Assembly: GCA_037128295.1 (NCBI GenBank)
Contig: JBAXWR010000003.1
Coordinates: 1 to 64,000, forward strand
Origin: JAAFHB01 sp037128295
GTDB lineage: Bacteria > Bacteroidota > Bacteroidia > Bacteroidales > Prolixibacteraceae
Length of the DNA: 64,000 bases
Direction of reading: 5' to 3'
Below are positions 1 to 7,174 of this stretch, piece after piece. The notes below the pieces were generated by a model. It searched no databases, had not been told where the DNA came from, and was given only the letters and a program-made list of their open reading frames with translations. Numbering within the stretch: position 1 is the first letter of the stretch; each line of letters opens with the position of its first letter. A program made the position numbers and the translations under genes.

Positions 1-8
1 TATCTTTG
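1..8 (+). promoter_or_regulatory. Bacteroidota -7 promoter element for the first gene
   Basis: The first eight bases read TATCTTTG, an exact match to the Bacteroidota -7 consensus TAnnTTTG, 23 bases before the ATG at 32. The -33 part would lie outside the window. The same octamer precedes tgt (25098) and, on the minus strand, sufB (43116). Confidence 0.5.
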
Positions 9-31
9 CCAGGATTCCTACAAACTCAATC

Positions 32-409
32 ATGGTTAACCAGGTTCAAACCGATGAGCAGGCTAAAAATATCGCCCAAAGCAATATTGACAATGCTGTT
101 GTTGAAAGCCTGACCCAGTCACCGAAGGTTTATGATGCAGCAATGAATGCCAAACAGACCATGCGGACGAATCAAATGAGGGCTGAATACAAAGGAATGT
201 TGGTTTCACCTGAAAATTCTGTTGGGCTATCAAGCCAAAATTACCGGACAAACAGTTTATTTTTTGGCTCGCCGATGCTTACACGTAGCAAGATGCGAAA
301 AGAGATGATCACTAGTAGTGAGAGTGCTATCCTTTTAGGACACTTCGAAGCTTTGAAAAAAGCTTATGGAATTTCCAATACACGAAAAGATTCAATAAAA
401 GCAAAATAG
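32..409 (+). CDS. Hypothetical protein, 125 aa
   Basis: I do not recognise this protein. It is hydrophilic, rich in Asn, Gln, Ser and Lys, has no signal peptide or membrane segment, and ends in a basic tail. The reading frame stays open to the left edge of the window, so it could be the end of a longer protein. I prefer the ATG at 32 because an exact TAnnTTTG promoter element lies 23 bases upstream, a spacing like that seen before tgt in this window. It converges on proline dehydrogenase, with a stem-loop between the two. It could be a small lineage-specific protein or a non-functional remnant. Confidence 0.4.
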   Translation: MVNQVQTDEQAKNIAQSNIDNAVVESLTQSPKVYDAAMNAKQTMRTNQMRAEYKGMLVSPENSVGLSSQNYRTNSLFFGSPMLTRSKMRKEMITSSESAILLGHFEALKKAYGISNTRKDSIKAK

Positions 410-453
410 GAACAGACAATAGGATTTGTTTTTAGAGAACCGGAAACGGGTAT

Positions 454-490
454 GGCCCAATTAGCGGTAAATATTTTACACTTTTGGGCC
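454..490. terminator. Stem-loop between convergent genes
   Basis: GGCCCAA (454-460) and TTGGGCC (484-490) form a seven-base-pair outer stem, and GTAAA/TTTAC forms a small inner stem in the loop. It lies between the ends of two convergent genes (409 and 501). There is no clear T run, so terminator function is only an inference. Confidence 0.35.
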
Positions 491-500
491 TGTTCGATTT

Positions 501-1412
501 CTACCTCCTTACAAACATTGCTTTTAAAATATCCCAGACCATATTGGGGTTCTCTTTAAGCCGGCGTGTCGAGTAATTGAACCACTGTTTGCCAAATGGG
601 ACATAAACCCTCATTTTGTGTCCGAGTTCCACCACCGACTGGCGAAGTTTGGGTGCCACCCCGAAAAGCATCTGGAATTCATATTTGTCGTGTGAGACGT
701 TTAATTCCTGTATCAATTCCAATGATTTATCAATAAGGTATTTATCGTGAGTTGCAATTCCAGCATAAATCCCGTTCTCCAGCATAAACCGGAGGTCTGC
801 CATAAAATGGTCCCGAACTTCCTGATATCCTTTATAGGCAATATTTTCCGGTTCGATATAAATTCCCTTGCAAAGCCTGAAATTCAAGGGGGCGTCAGGT
901 TGGTGAAGGTCCATAAGGTTTTTAACATCGTCAAGTGTCCGGCGAAGATAGGCTTGAACGACAATTCCTACACGGGCAGGAAATTCAGCTTTTAACCGCC
1001 TGAAAATCTCCAATTCAATTGATGTACACTCAGAATCTTCCATATCGATTTTGATGAAGGAATTGCACTGATCGGCAACTTCGACAAGGGTGCGCAAGTT
1101 GAAATAACAGGCTTCCTGGTCGAGCAATAACCCAAACATGGAAGGTTTTACAGAAAAATTGCCGTTAATCTTTTCGGATGAAAATCTTTTGATCAAATCG
1201 ACATATTGAGCTTTGTACTGGTCAGCTTCGCCAAGATTTTTAATGTATTCGCCAAGGAGGTCAACTGTAACAACCATTCCCTTATGATTTAATTTTCGCG
1301 ATTCTAAGAGGGCATCATCAATATATTGTCCAGATATATAACGTTTTGAAAAAATCCAAACTATTTTTTCAGGAAAGTAGGGCAGCATTCTGGCGATTAA
1401 TTGATTGATCAT
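501..1412 (-). CDS. Proline dehydrogenase
   Basis: Flavoenzyme that oxidises L-proline to pyrroline-5-carboxylate and passes electrons to the quinone pool; first step of proline catabolism. The 303-residue protein matches stand-alone monofunctional PRODH in length. It carries the family's beta/alpha-barrel landmarks: a lysine-containing FRLCKGIY strand near residue 180, EFQMLFGV near 245, and the C-terminal motif with VYVPFG, W, Y and RRLKEN near 270-290 that contacts substrate and FAD. There is no pyrroline-5-carboxylate dehydrogenase domain or neighbour, so that step must be encoded elsewhere. It is transcribed alone, with a TATTTTTG element upstream. Confidence 0.9.
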   Translation of the reverse strand: MINQLIARMLPYFPEKIVWIFSKRYISGQYIDDALLESRKLNHKGMVVTVDLLGEYIKNLGEADQYKAQYVDLIKRFSSEKINGNFSVKPSMFGLLLDQEACYFNLRTLVEVADQCNSFIKIDMEDSECTSIELEIFRRLKAEFPARVGIVVQAYLRRTLDDVKNLMDLHQPDAPLNFRLCKGIYIEPENIAYKGYQEVRDHFMADLRFMLENGIYAGIATHDKYLIDKSLELIQELNVSHDKYEFQMLFGVAPKLRQSVVELGHKMRVYVPFGKQWFNYSTRRLKENPNMVWDILKAMFVRR

Positions 1413-1456
1413 TTTTGTATCAGTATTAACTTGAAATTTATTTCATGGAAACTGTA

Positions 1457-1464
1457 CAAAAATA
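1457..1464 (-). promoter_or_regulatory. Candidate -7 element for proline dehydrogenase
   Basis: The minus strand reads TATTTTTG, matching TAnnTTTG, 44 bases upstream of the ATG at 1412. No clear -33 TTTG was found at the usual spacing. Confidence 0.45.
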
Positions 1465-1568
1465 GGAAGGGTGCTGATGATGATCTATGATGTTTATCAA
1501 TATAATACTTTCAGTTCAACATTTATCATGACAAAAATATTTGGTGAAACAAAAAAAAATCAAGTAGT

Positions 1569-1597
1569 TTTGTGTTTCGACTTTTCGATTATATTTG
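1569..1597 (+). promoter_or_regulatory. Bacteroidota promoter for the OmpH-like gene
   Basis: TTTG (1569-1572), 17 bases, then TATATTTG (1590-1597). This matches both parts of the TTTG-N17-23-TAnnTTTG consensus, and the start codon at 1638 leaves a leader of about 35 bases. It is one of the best promoter matches in the window. Confidence 0.7.
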
Positions 1598-1637
1598 TAA
1601 CTGCAAATTTTTAGGGAATAAAACATAAATATTTTTT

Positions 1638-2228
1638 ATGAAGAACTCGATTATTGTTAATGTTATTTTGGCGGTTGCTATCGCTGGCCTTTACATTGTT
1701 TATTTTACTGGAAATAGTAAAGACAAAACGGATCAGTCCAAATTCGTTCAGGGATCTGGCAAACAGTTATCAATTGCCTATGTTAAAATGGATTCCATGC
1801 TTTATACATACGAACTTGCGAAGAAGTTAAATGTGGAATTCACAGAGAAGACTGAAAACTTCAGGAAAGAATATACCGATAAGCGGATCAAATTTGAGCG
1901 TGATGCGGCTGCTTTTCAGGAAAAGGTTCAGCGTGGCGGTTTCCTTACCGAAGACCGCGCACGTCAGGAACAGGAGCGGCTGGTGGGAATTCAGCAGGAA
2001 ATTCAAAAACTTGACATTGACCTGAGGCAGAAATTATCTGATATGCAGGCTCAGATTAATCAGCAAATTGTCGATAGTATATCTTCTTACCTGAAAAGTT
2101 ATAATGCGGTGAAAAAATATGATATCATCCTTAACAGTGCCAGTATGCTGGAGGGATCAGATCAATACAATATCACGAAAGAGGTGACAAAGGGATTGAA
2201 CGACCGGTACAGGTCATTAAAGAATTAA
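1638..2228 (+). CDS. OmpH/Skp-family periplasmic chaperone
   Basis: OmpH/Skp proteins hold unfolded outer-membrane proteins in the periplasm on the way to the Bam machine. The 196-residue product starts with a hydrophobic signal or anchor (residues 4-25). After a short linker comes an IAYVKMDSML strand typical of the family near residue 47. The rest is a long charged helical region (about 60-160) rich in Glu, Lys and Gln, as expected for the Skp tentacle coiled coil. The anchor has no obvious cleavage motif or lipobox, so the protein may stay membrane-tethered. It has its own strong promoter, and a hairpin with a T run follows directly after the stop codon. Confidence 0.8.
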   Translation: MKNSIIVNVILAVAIAGLYIVYFTGNSKDKTDQSKFVQGSGKQLSIAYVKMDSMLYTYELAKKLNVEFTEKTENFRKEYTDKRIKFERDAAAFQEKVQRGGFLTEDRARQEQERLVGIQQEIQKLDIDLRQKLSDMQAQINQQIVDSISSYLKSYNAVKKYDIILNSASMLEGSDQYNITKEVTKGLNDRYRSLKN

Positions 2229-2231
2229 TTG

Positions 2232-2261
2232 AAAGTCCTGAGAAATTCAGGATTTTTTTTT
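2232..2261 (+). terminator. Intrinsic terminator directly before the next start codon
   Basis: TCCTGA (2236-2241), a five-base loop and TCAGGA (2247-2252) form a perfect stem extended by A-T pairs, followed by nine T residues (2253-2261). The run ends three bases before the ATG of the downstream glycosyltransferase at 2265, so it could also act as an attenuator for that gene. Confidence 0.75.
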
Positions 2262-2264
2262 GTT

Positions 2265-3542
2265 ATGAATATTCTTCAAAAATATATTGAACGACATGTA
2301 GGATTACAATCCCAAATTCCAGATCAATTACTGGAAGGCCCATCGATCTTTATCGTAATACCTTGTTATAACGAACGGGATATCATTTCTACACTTGATT
2401 CCCTTGCCCGATGCGACAAGCCAAATTCAACCGTTTCTGTACTGATTGTTGTCAACGATGCTGAGGATTCCCAGGATGAGGTTGTTGAGCAGAATCATAG
2501 AACACTGGATGAAATTGAAGGATGGAAACTTAATCATGATCATGCGTTTTTTCATCTGGAAACGATATATGCCAGTTCCATTCCAACCAAATGGGCAGGA
2601 GTTGGCCATGCAAGGAAAATAGGCATGGATAATGCGCTGATACAATTGGTTAAAAGCAACCTTCCTGATGGGATAATCCTTTCATTGGATGCTGACAGTA
2701 CCGTGTCAGCCAATTATCTGCGTGTGATTGAAGAATGTTTCAGCAAACAACCATTATCAAATTTCTTTACCATTCATTTTGAACATCCGGTTGACAATCC
2801 AGAACTGAACCCAACTATTCGTGAAGGGATTATCCGTTACGAGCTTCATATGCGTTATTTCAGGAATGCGATGGTTTGGAGCGGGTATCCAAATGCGATT
2901 TATACCGTTGGTTCGAGTTTTGCTGTAAAAGCCTCCGCCTATGCAAGGCAGGGTGGGATGAACAAGCGGAAAGCTGGGGAAGATTTCTATTTTTTGCACA
3001 AACTTGTATTTCTGGGGGAATATGGTAACATCAATTCGACAACCGTTTTTCCTTCTGCCCGTGAATCGGACAGGGTTCCTTTTGGTACGGGAGCCGCAAT
3101 AAAAAAATGGATTAACGGGGATCCTGATTTAATATCAACCTATTCCCTTGAGGCCTTTAGCAGTTTAAAACCGCTTTTTGCCATGGTTCCCTGGTTCTGG
3201 GAAAATGACCAAAGCAAGTTGGCCATCCAAATGGAAATGCTGCATCCAATCTTGAAATTGTTTTGTAAAAACATGGAAACCCTTAATGAGATCGCGGAAC
3301 TCAAAAAAAACTGTTCCAGTCTGAAAATATTTGGAAAAAGGTTTTTCCATTTGCTGAATGCTTTCTGGATATTGAAATACCTTAATTTTGCACACGAATC
3401 AGTTTTTAACCAGGGAGATTTGCTGATGGAATCGGCCAAACTCATGCATTTAATTGATAGTCAGACATATGGTCATAATTCAATTGAAAACCTTCTTATG
3501 ATTTACCGAAATCTGGACAAGGGAATTCAAAATTGTGGTTAA
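2265..3542 (+). CDS. Family 2 glycosyltransferase
   Basis: GT-A fold nucleotide-sugar glycosyltransferase of unknown acceptor. Near the N-terminus the sequence FIVIPCYNE is the classic GT2 first strand. A SLDADS motif near residue 140 is the metal-binding DxD region, and AGEDFYFL near 240 fits the catalytic acidic (ED) motif. No membrane segments are evident, so it is probably cytosolic or peripheral. A TTG at 2229 would add 12 residues, but those codons lie inside the terminator hairpin of the preceding gene, so I use the ATG at 2265 (425 aa). Expression probably depends on read-through or a promoter buried near the T run. Polysaccharide or lipid glycosylation is plausible but unproven. Confidence 0.75.
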   Translation: MNILQKYIERHVGLQSQIPDQLLEGPSIFIVIPCYNERDIISTLDSLARCDKPNSTVSVLIVVNDAEDSQDEVVEQNHRTLDEIEGWKLNHDHAFFHLETIYASSIPTKWAGVGHARKIGMDNALIQLVKSNLPDGIILSLDADSTVSANYLRVIEECFSKQPLSNFFTIHFEHPVDNPELNPTIREGIIRYELHMRYFRNAMVWSGYPNAIYTVGSSFAVKASAYARQGGMNKRKAGEDFYFLHKLVFLGEYGNINSTTVFPSARESDRVPFGTGAAIKKWINGDPDLISTYSLEAFSSLKPLFAMVPWFWENDQSKLAIQMEMLHPILKLFCKNMETLNEIAELKKNCSSLKIFGKRFFHLLNAFWILKYLNFAHESVFNQGDLLMESAKLMHLIDSQTYGHNSIENLLMIYRNLDKGIQNCG

Positions 3543-3547
3543 CTTTG
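3540..3547 (+). promoter_or_regulatory. -7 element overlapping the end of the glycosyltransferase gene
   Basis: TAACTTTG matches TAnnTTTG and overlaps the stop codon region of the upstream gene. It lies 20 bases before the ATG at 3568, which supports a separate transcript for the small membrane protein. Confidence 0.5.
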
Positions 3548-3567
3548 CACTTTTAAGTTTAATAAAT

Positions 3568-3798
3568 ATGATTACTTTGAAAATAGTACTGATCACGATA
3601 GCGGTAGTTTCAATCTCCATTCTTGCATTATCGATCCGGATAGTCCTGATTAAGGATGGAAAATTTCCTGAGACACATATCAGCAGGAACAAGGAAATGA
3701 AGGAAAAGGGGATAAAATGCGTCAAAGCAATGGACAAGATCGAACATGCGAAGATTGATCAACAGAACAAATATAAAAATGTATCGGTTATAAAATAA
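3568..3798 (+). CDS. Small single-span membrane protein, 76 aa
   Basis: The product has one hydrophobic span (residues 3-24) followed by a short cytoplasmic or periplasmic tail containing KDGKFPETHI and a single Cys in GIKC. From memory, small proteins with this KDG-FP-TH pattern are widespread in Bacteroidota, but I know of no assigned function. An upstream in-frame start at 3535 would overlap the preceding gene and the promoter, so the ATG at 3568 is preferred. A strong hairpin and T run follow the stop codon, giving a complete one-gene transcription unit. Confidence 0.6.
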   Translation: MITLKIVLITIAVVSISILALSIRIVLIKDGKFPETHISRNKEMKEKGIKCVKAMDKIEHAKIDQQNKYKNVSVIK

Positions 3799-3814
3799 AA
3801 TTGCAATTGAAAAC

Positions 3815-3849
3815 AAAAAGGGGCTGCTATATCATAGCAGCCCTTTTTT
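3815..3849 (+). terminator. Intrinsic terminator after the small membrane protein
   Basis: GGGCTGCTAT (3821-3830) pairs perfectly with ATAGCAGCCC (3834-3843) across a three-base loop, followed by six T residues. The flanking A run also makes it usable in the other direction. Confidence 0.8.
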
Positions 3850-3868
3850 GTTTCACCAACACAAGTAA

Positions 3869-3900
3869 AAAAGGGGCTGCCTTTTTGGACATCCCCTTTT
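3869..3900 (-). terminator. Terminator of the first SusC/SusD operon
   Basis: AAAAGGGG (3869-3876) pairs with CCCCTTTT (3893-3900), with partial pairing inside. It lies 40 bases past the stop of the last minus-strand gene, and the A run at its left edge becomes a T run on that strand. Confidence 0.6.
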
Positions 3901-3939
3901 ATTCATCAGTAGTTGACTAATCTTATAATGATATTCAAA

Positions 3940-4656
3940 TTACTTTTTAGTATAAGTATGAGGACCAGCTTCAATATTTTTACCATTTTCGTAAATTATA
4001 TAAGTGCCTGTCAATTTACCAGTGGTTGCATTAATCGTACCTGACTCGATTGCCTTATAGCCTCCGCCGAAATCTGTTAACGGCATGGTATAAGTTAATA
4101 GAGTGTAATCAAGGGTAAAAACAGCTGGCCATGATGCCCAATACTTGTCAATTTTCAACAAATTAGCCCCACCTTTCGAAAAGTTGACAGTGTAAGTCCA
4201 GGCTTCAGCCGGTTCATCAACAGTATATGCTCCCAGGTAAATGCTAATCGGATCATAAATTGTAAAGCTCCAGGTTGGACCATAAGTCATCACCCCATTG
4301 GCATCTTTCATCGTAACTTTCCAATAATAGGTATTACCCACTAAAACGGGAACATTAAGTGTTAAACCAGCATTTGCTGCTTTAAATAAAGGAGGTTTCG
4401 GATCTGTCCCAAAATAAACATCTCCAATTGGAGCATCCCCGTCCTGATCAGTTGAAGCCCACTTCAGATCAACAGTTGTTGCAGTCCCTAGCTTTAAAGT
4501 AGAACTATTTACAGGGGCTGTAAGTGTTGGTTCCGTAAACGATTGGTATATTTTAAAATTCCCGGCATCCTTTTTTGTACAACTTTGTAGAACAACAAAG
4601 CCGAATAAGAGGGGTACTATCGCCGCGATCAAAATTCTTCTTTTCATATTTTTCAT
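3940..4656 (-). CDS. SusE-position lipoprotein with fibronectin-like domain
   Basis: Predicted outer-membrane surface lipoprotein. The N-terminus has a basic region, a hydrophobic stretch and the lipobox LQSC near residue 26. Residues about 40-135 look like a fibronectin type III-like beta-sandwich: PTLTAPVN opening, DLKWASTDQDGD, NTYYWKVTMKD and TWSFTI. The remainder is beta-rich with no recognised motif. It is the last of four genes in a SusC-SusD operon, the place where glycan- or peptide-binding surface proteins usually sit. The operon has no local glycoside hydrolase or peptidase, so the ligand cannot be inferred. Confidence 0.65.
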   Translation of the reverse strand: MKNMKRRILIAAIVPLLFGFVVLQSCTKKDAGNFKIYQSFTEPTLTAPVNSSTLKLGTATTVDLKWASTDQDGDAPIGDVYFGTDPKPPLFKAANAGLTLNVPVLVGNTYYWKVTMKDANGVMTYGPTWSFTIYDPISIYLGAYTVDEPAEAWTYTVNFSKGGANLLKIDKYWASWPAVFTLDYTLLTYTMPLTDFGGGYKAIESGTINATTGKLTGTYIIYENGKNIEAGPHTYTKK

Positions 4657-4693
4657 TTTAAAAAAAACAATTAATTTATTTGATCAAATATGA

Positions 4694-5614
4694 TTACAAC
4701 CGTGTATTTACTTCATACATAATACGATTGCCTGCGCTACTTACATAGTAGCAATTCAGTACAAACTGCTTTTTCGAAGGATTGTAGTAGTTGATCGTTT
4801 TATCAGCAGGTGCCAGAGTTGCATCACCGGTCCAGGTGTCAAACATGCCACCAACAGAAGCCAATGAGGTCGGATCTATTGGTGTTGCAATCACTTTAAA
4901 ACAGGTAACACCACCAACAACAACGGTGTTTGAAGTGATCTCAATCATGATGTCATATGACCCATAATTTCCAAATCCTGTTTTGCGGACTGTCTTGCAA
5001 TCGTATGTACTAAATGTTTGTGTTGCATTGACGGGTTCTGTTGCATTTCCTGGACGGATACGATAACCAACCGTCTGGTAGTCTGCAGCATATGGGTTTG
5101 AAATAGGCAGGGCCAATAAATAGGATTTCATATTGCCGCCCACCGGTACATCAACCCCGGAAGCTGTTTTGGCAGATGAAATTGTAATAGCTGCTATAAA
5201 ATTGTCACATGCGTTTAAGGACTCTGCTCCCCAGACTTTTCCGGTTGCATAACCATTCCGGGTACCTGCTTTGATCACTAAAGTGGTGGTGACCATGGCT
5301 ACATTTGGGAACACTTTGTAGCTCTTCTTGTTGATTGTGTTGTAATTCGTTACAGCAGCAGGATCAATTGTAAAGCTAACCGTAATGTCTTCGGTTGGAA
5401 GAGCATCAGTTGCGATATTGACCATAAAAGAGAACGGAACATCGCCTGCAACTGGTTTCAAAGCCATTTGCTGTAACGTGGGTACAGCAACTGTGGCGTA
5501 CATTTTGCCAGCAATATCTGGTGTCCAGTATTCTCCAATTTTGTCTTTCAGGCAGGAACTTAAAAGAAAGATACCGGCAAGAAAGGAGAGTATCAATGTT
5601 ACTTTGTTTTTCAT
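4694..5614 (-). CDS. DUF1735-type surface lipoprotein
   Basis: The 306-residue protein has a lipoprotein signal with lipobox LSSC near residue 20. The first half resembles the DUF1735 beta-sandwich common in Sus-type operons: DITVSFTIDPAAVTNYN followed by a Val/Thr-rich strand region. The second half is another beta-rich domain of unknown role. Such proteins accompany SusD in many Bacteroidota loci and probably help bind ligand at the surface. It lies 33 bases downstream of SusD and 38 bases upstream of the last operon gene. Confidence 0.7.
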   Translation of the reverse strand: MKNKVTLILSFLAGIFLLSSCLKDKIGEYWTPDIAGKMYATVAVPTLQQMALKPVAGDVPFSFMVNIATDALPTEDITVSFTIDPAAVTNYNTINKKSYKVFPNVAMVTTTLVIKAGTRNGYATGKVWGAESLNACDNFIAAITISSAKTASGVDVPVGGNMKSYLLALPISNPYAADYQTVGYRIRPGNATEPVNATQTFSTYDCKTVRKTGFGNYGSYDIMIEITSNTVVVGGVTCFKVIATPIDPTSLASVGGMFDTWTGDATLAPADKTINYYNPSKKQFVLNCYYVSSAGNRIMYEVNTRL

Positions 5615-5646
5615 ATTTTATTTTTTAAATTTTTAACAACCTATCA

Positions 5647-7161
5647 TTATCGATTTTGCCAGAATATCTTGGATGTAAAGGCATTGATAGCACCAACTGC
5701 AACAACGTTGTCGTTATTGTAATCAATTTCGCGCTGAGGATAGAACAAACGGACAGGAGGTGTGGCATTTTCTTTTGCTGCATCTTCACTATAATGCAGG
5801 AAGGAAGGAATACCTGATCTTCTGTAATCTGTCCATATTTCAATTGGGGCAATACCATTCAAGGAGATCCATTTCTGTGTAAGGATCAAATTGAGTTTGT
5901 TGGATGCCAAATCATAATTTACCGATGCTTTGTCTGAGGTTGCATAAGCTGTACCATCGGCAGCTACCAATCCCATATAAACAAATGACTGGGCGATTGC
6001 CGAATTGTACAATGCTTTGGCTGTTGTTCCGGTGAGGTATCCCCGCTCGGTAGCTTCAGCCTGAATCAATAAACTCTCAAAATCTGTCAAGATTGGACAA
6101 GATTTGTCGAATGTACCGACCATGTACCCTTTACCATTTGTTGCAGAATAGCCTAACTTTGAAGTGTTGGCTGCAGTGAGCGGAGGAGCGGCCTGACCCA
6201 GGAAGTTGCCTGCATAACTGGTTCCGGAATAAGGGTTAAAGAAACGCCCGATACGTGGGTCACCAGCAGAATTCATGAAATCAACTGCGTCCCTTCCTGC
6301 ATTGTGGTAAGTAACACCGTCAGATTGTTGTGTTCCGGCTGCGGAATAATACCGTTCATAGAATGGGTTCATTTTTCCTGCTGATTGAACATAACCTGGA
6401 TTGACCAAAGCACTCTGCCCAACACCGATATAACCTGTGGATGATGTGGTAGCAATTGCAGCCTTGATGTAAGTATCGCGGCTTGCCATGCCAGATTGAT
6501 GAACCAACATTCTTAATTTGAGTGTATTGGCAAATTTGGCCCATAAAGTCATATTTCCGCCATACATAATGTCGCTACTTGCGGGAATTGCATTTGCATC
6601 AGCAGGTGCACCCTGAATCAATTTGATCGCTGCATCCAATTTAAGGATAAGGTCATCATAAATGGCCTGTTGCTTGTCGTATTTGGGTTTTAAAATCCCA
6701 TCACCAGATTTAAATGCCTCGCTATAAGGAACATCTCCCCAGCAATCGACAAGATTCGCCATTATCAAAACTTTCAGGATGTTGGCAGTAGCAAGATAGT
6801 AAGCATCCTTAGGATCAGTAGAAGCTTTTTCGATCTCGGTAAGGTTTTGACCAAAAGCATAACTTGAATTGAAAGGACCTTGATAGCTACTGTTCAATAA
6901 TTTATATTGTACCAATGCAGTTGGTTGGGAATAACCTGAACTGATCGACCATAAACCGTACCACAGATAGACAAATTCATAATTGCCAGGCGTGTTCAAC
7001 ATGACGGCTATGTTGTTCAAAGCAGCAGGTAACAATAGTTTTGGTGGTACGGCGGATGCATTGTTCGGGTTGACTTCGTTGACAGCCAAGAACTTAGAAC
7101 AGGAGCTTCCAAATATAACCAGAGAAACTAACAGGATTAATATTTTCTTATTCATATTCAT
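5647..7161 (-). CDS. SusD/RagB-family nutrient-binding lipoprotein
   Basis: Surface lipoprotein that acts as a lid on its SusC partner and captures nutrient. The signal peptide ends in the lipobox GSSC near residue 20. The helical TPR-like framework is recognisable from segments such as DAYYLATANILKVLIM and DCWGDVPYSEAF near 125-150, and the C-terminus has the usual QREIDYN stretch. The form resembles the SusD-like_2 subgroup. It starts 13 bases after the SusC stop codon, as is usual for the pair. The closely spaced ATG codons at 7161 and 7155 cannot be separated. Confidence 0.9.
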   Translation of the reverse strand: MNMNKKILILLVSLVIFGSSCSKFLAVNEVNPNNASAVPPKLLLPAALNNIAVMLNTPGNYEFVYLWYGLWSISSGYSQPTALVQYKLLNSSYQGPFNSSYAFGQNLTEIEKASTDPKDAYYLATANILKVLIMANLVDCWGDVPYSEAFKSGDGILKPKYDKQQAIYDDLILKLDAAIKLIQGAPADANAIPASSDIMYGGNMTLWAKFANTLKLRMLVHQSGMASRDTYIKAAIATTSSTGYIGVGQSALVNPGYVQSAGKMNPFYERYYSAAGTQQSDGVTYHNAGRDAVDFMNSAGDPRIGRFFNPYSGTSYAGNFLGQAAPPLTAANTSKLGYSATNGKGYMVGTFDKSCPILTDFESLLIQAEATERGYLTGTTAKALYNSAIAQSFVYMGLVAADGTAYATSDKASVNYDLASNKLNLILTQKWISLNGIAPIEIWTDYRRSGIPSFLHYSEDAAKENATPPVRLFYPQREIDYNNDNVVAVGAINAFTSKIFWQNR

Positions 7162-7174
7162 TTTCTTTTTAATG

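Noticed and set aside
2229..2264. TTG start for the glycosyltransferase
   Set aside because: The 12 extra codons lie in the intrinsic terminator of the preceding gene and add no family-like sequence.
3535..3567. Earlier start for the small membrane protein
   Set aside because: It would overlap the glycosyltransferase stop codon and the TAACTTTG promoter element; the ATG at 3568 fits both better.
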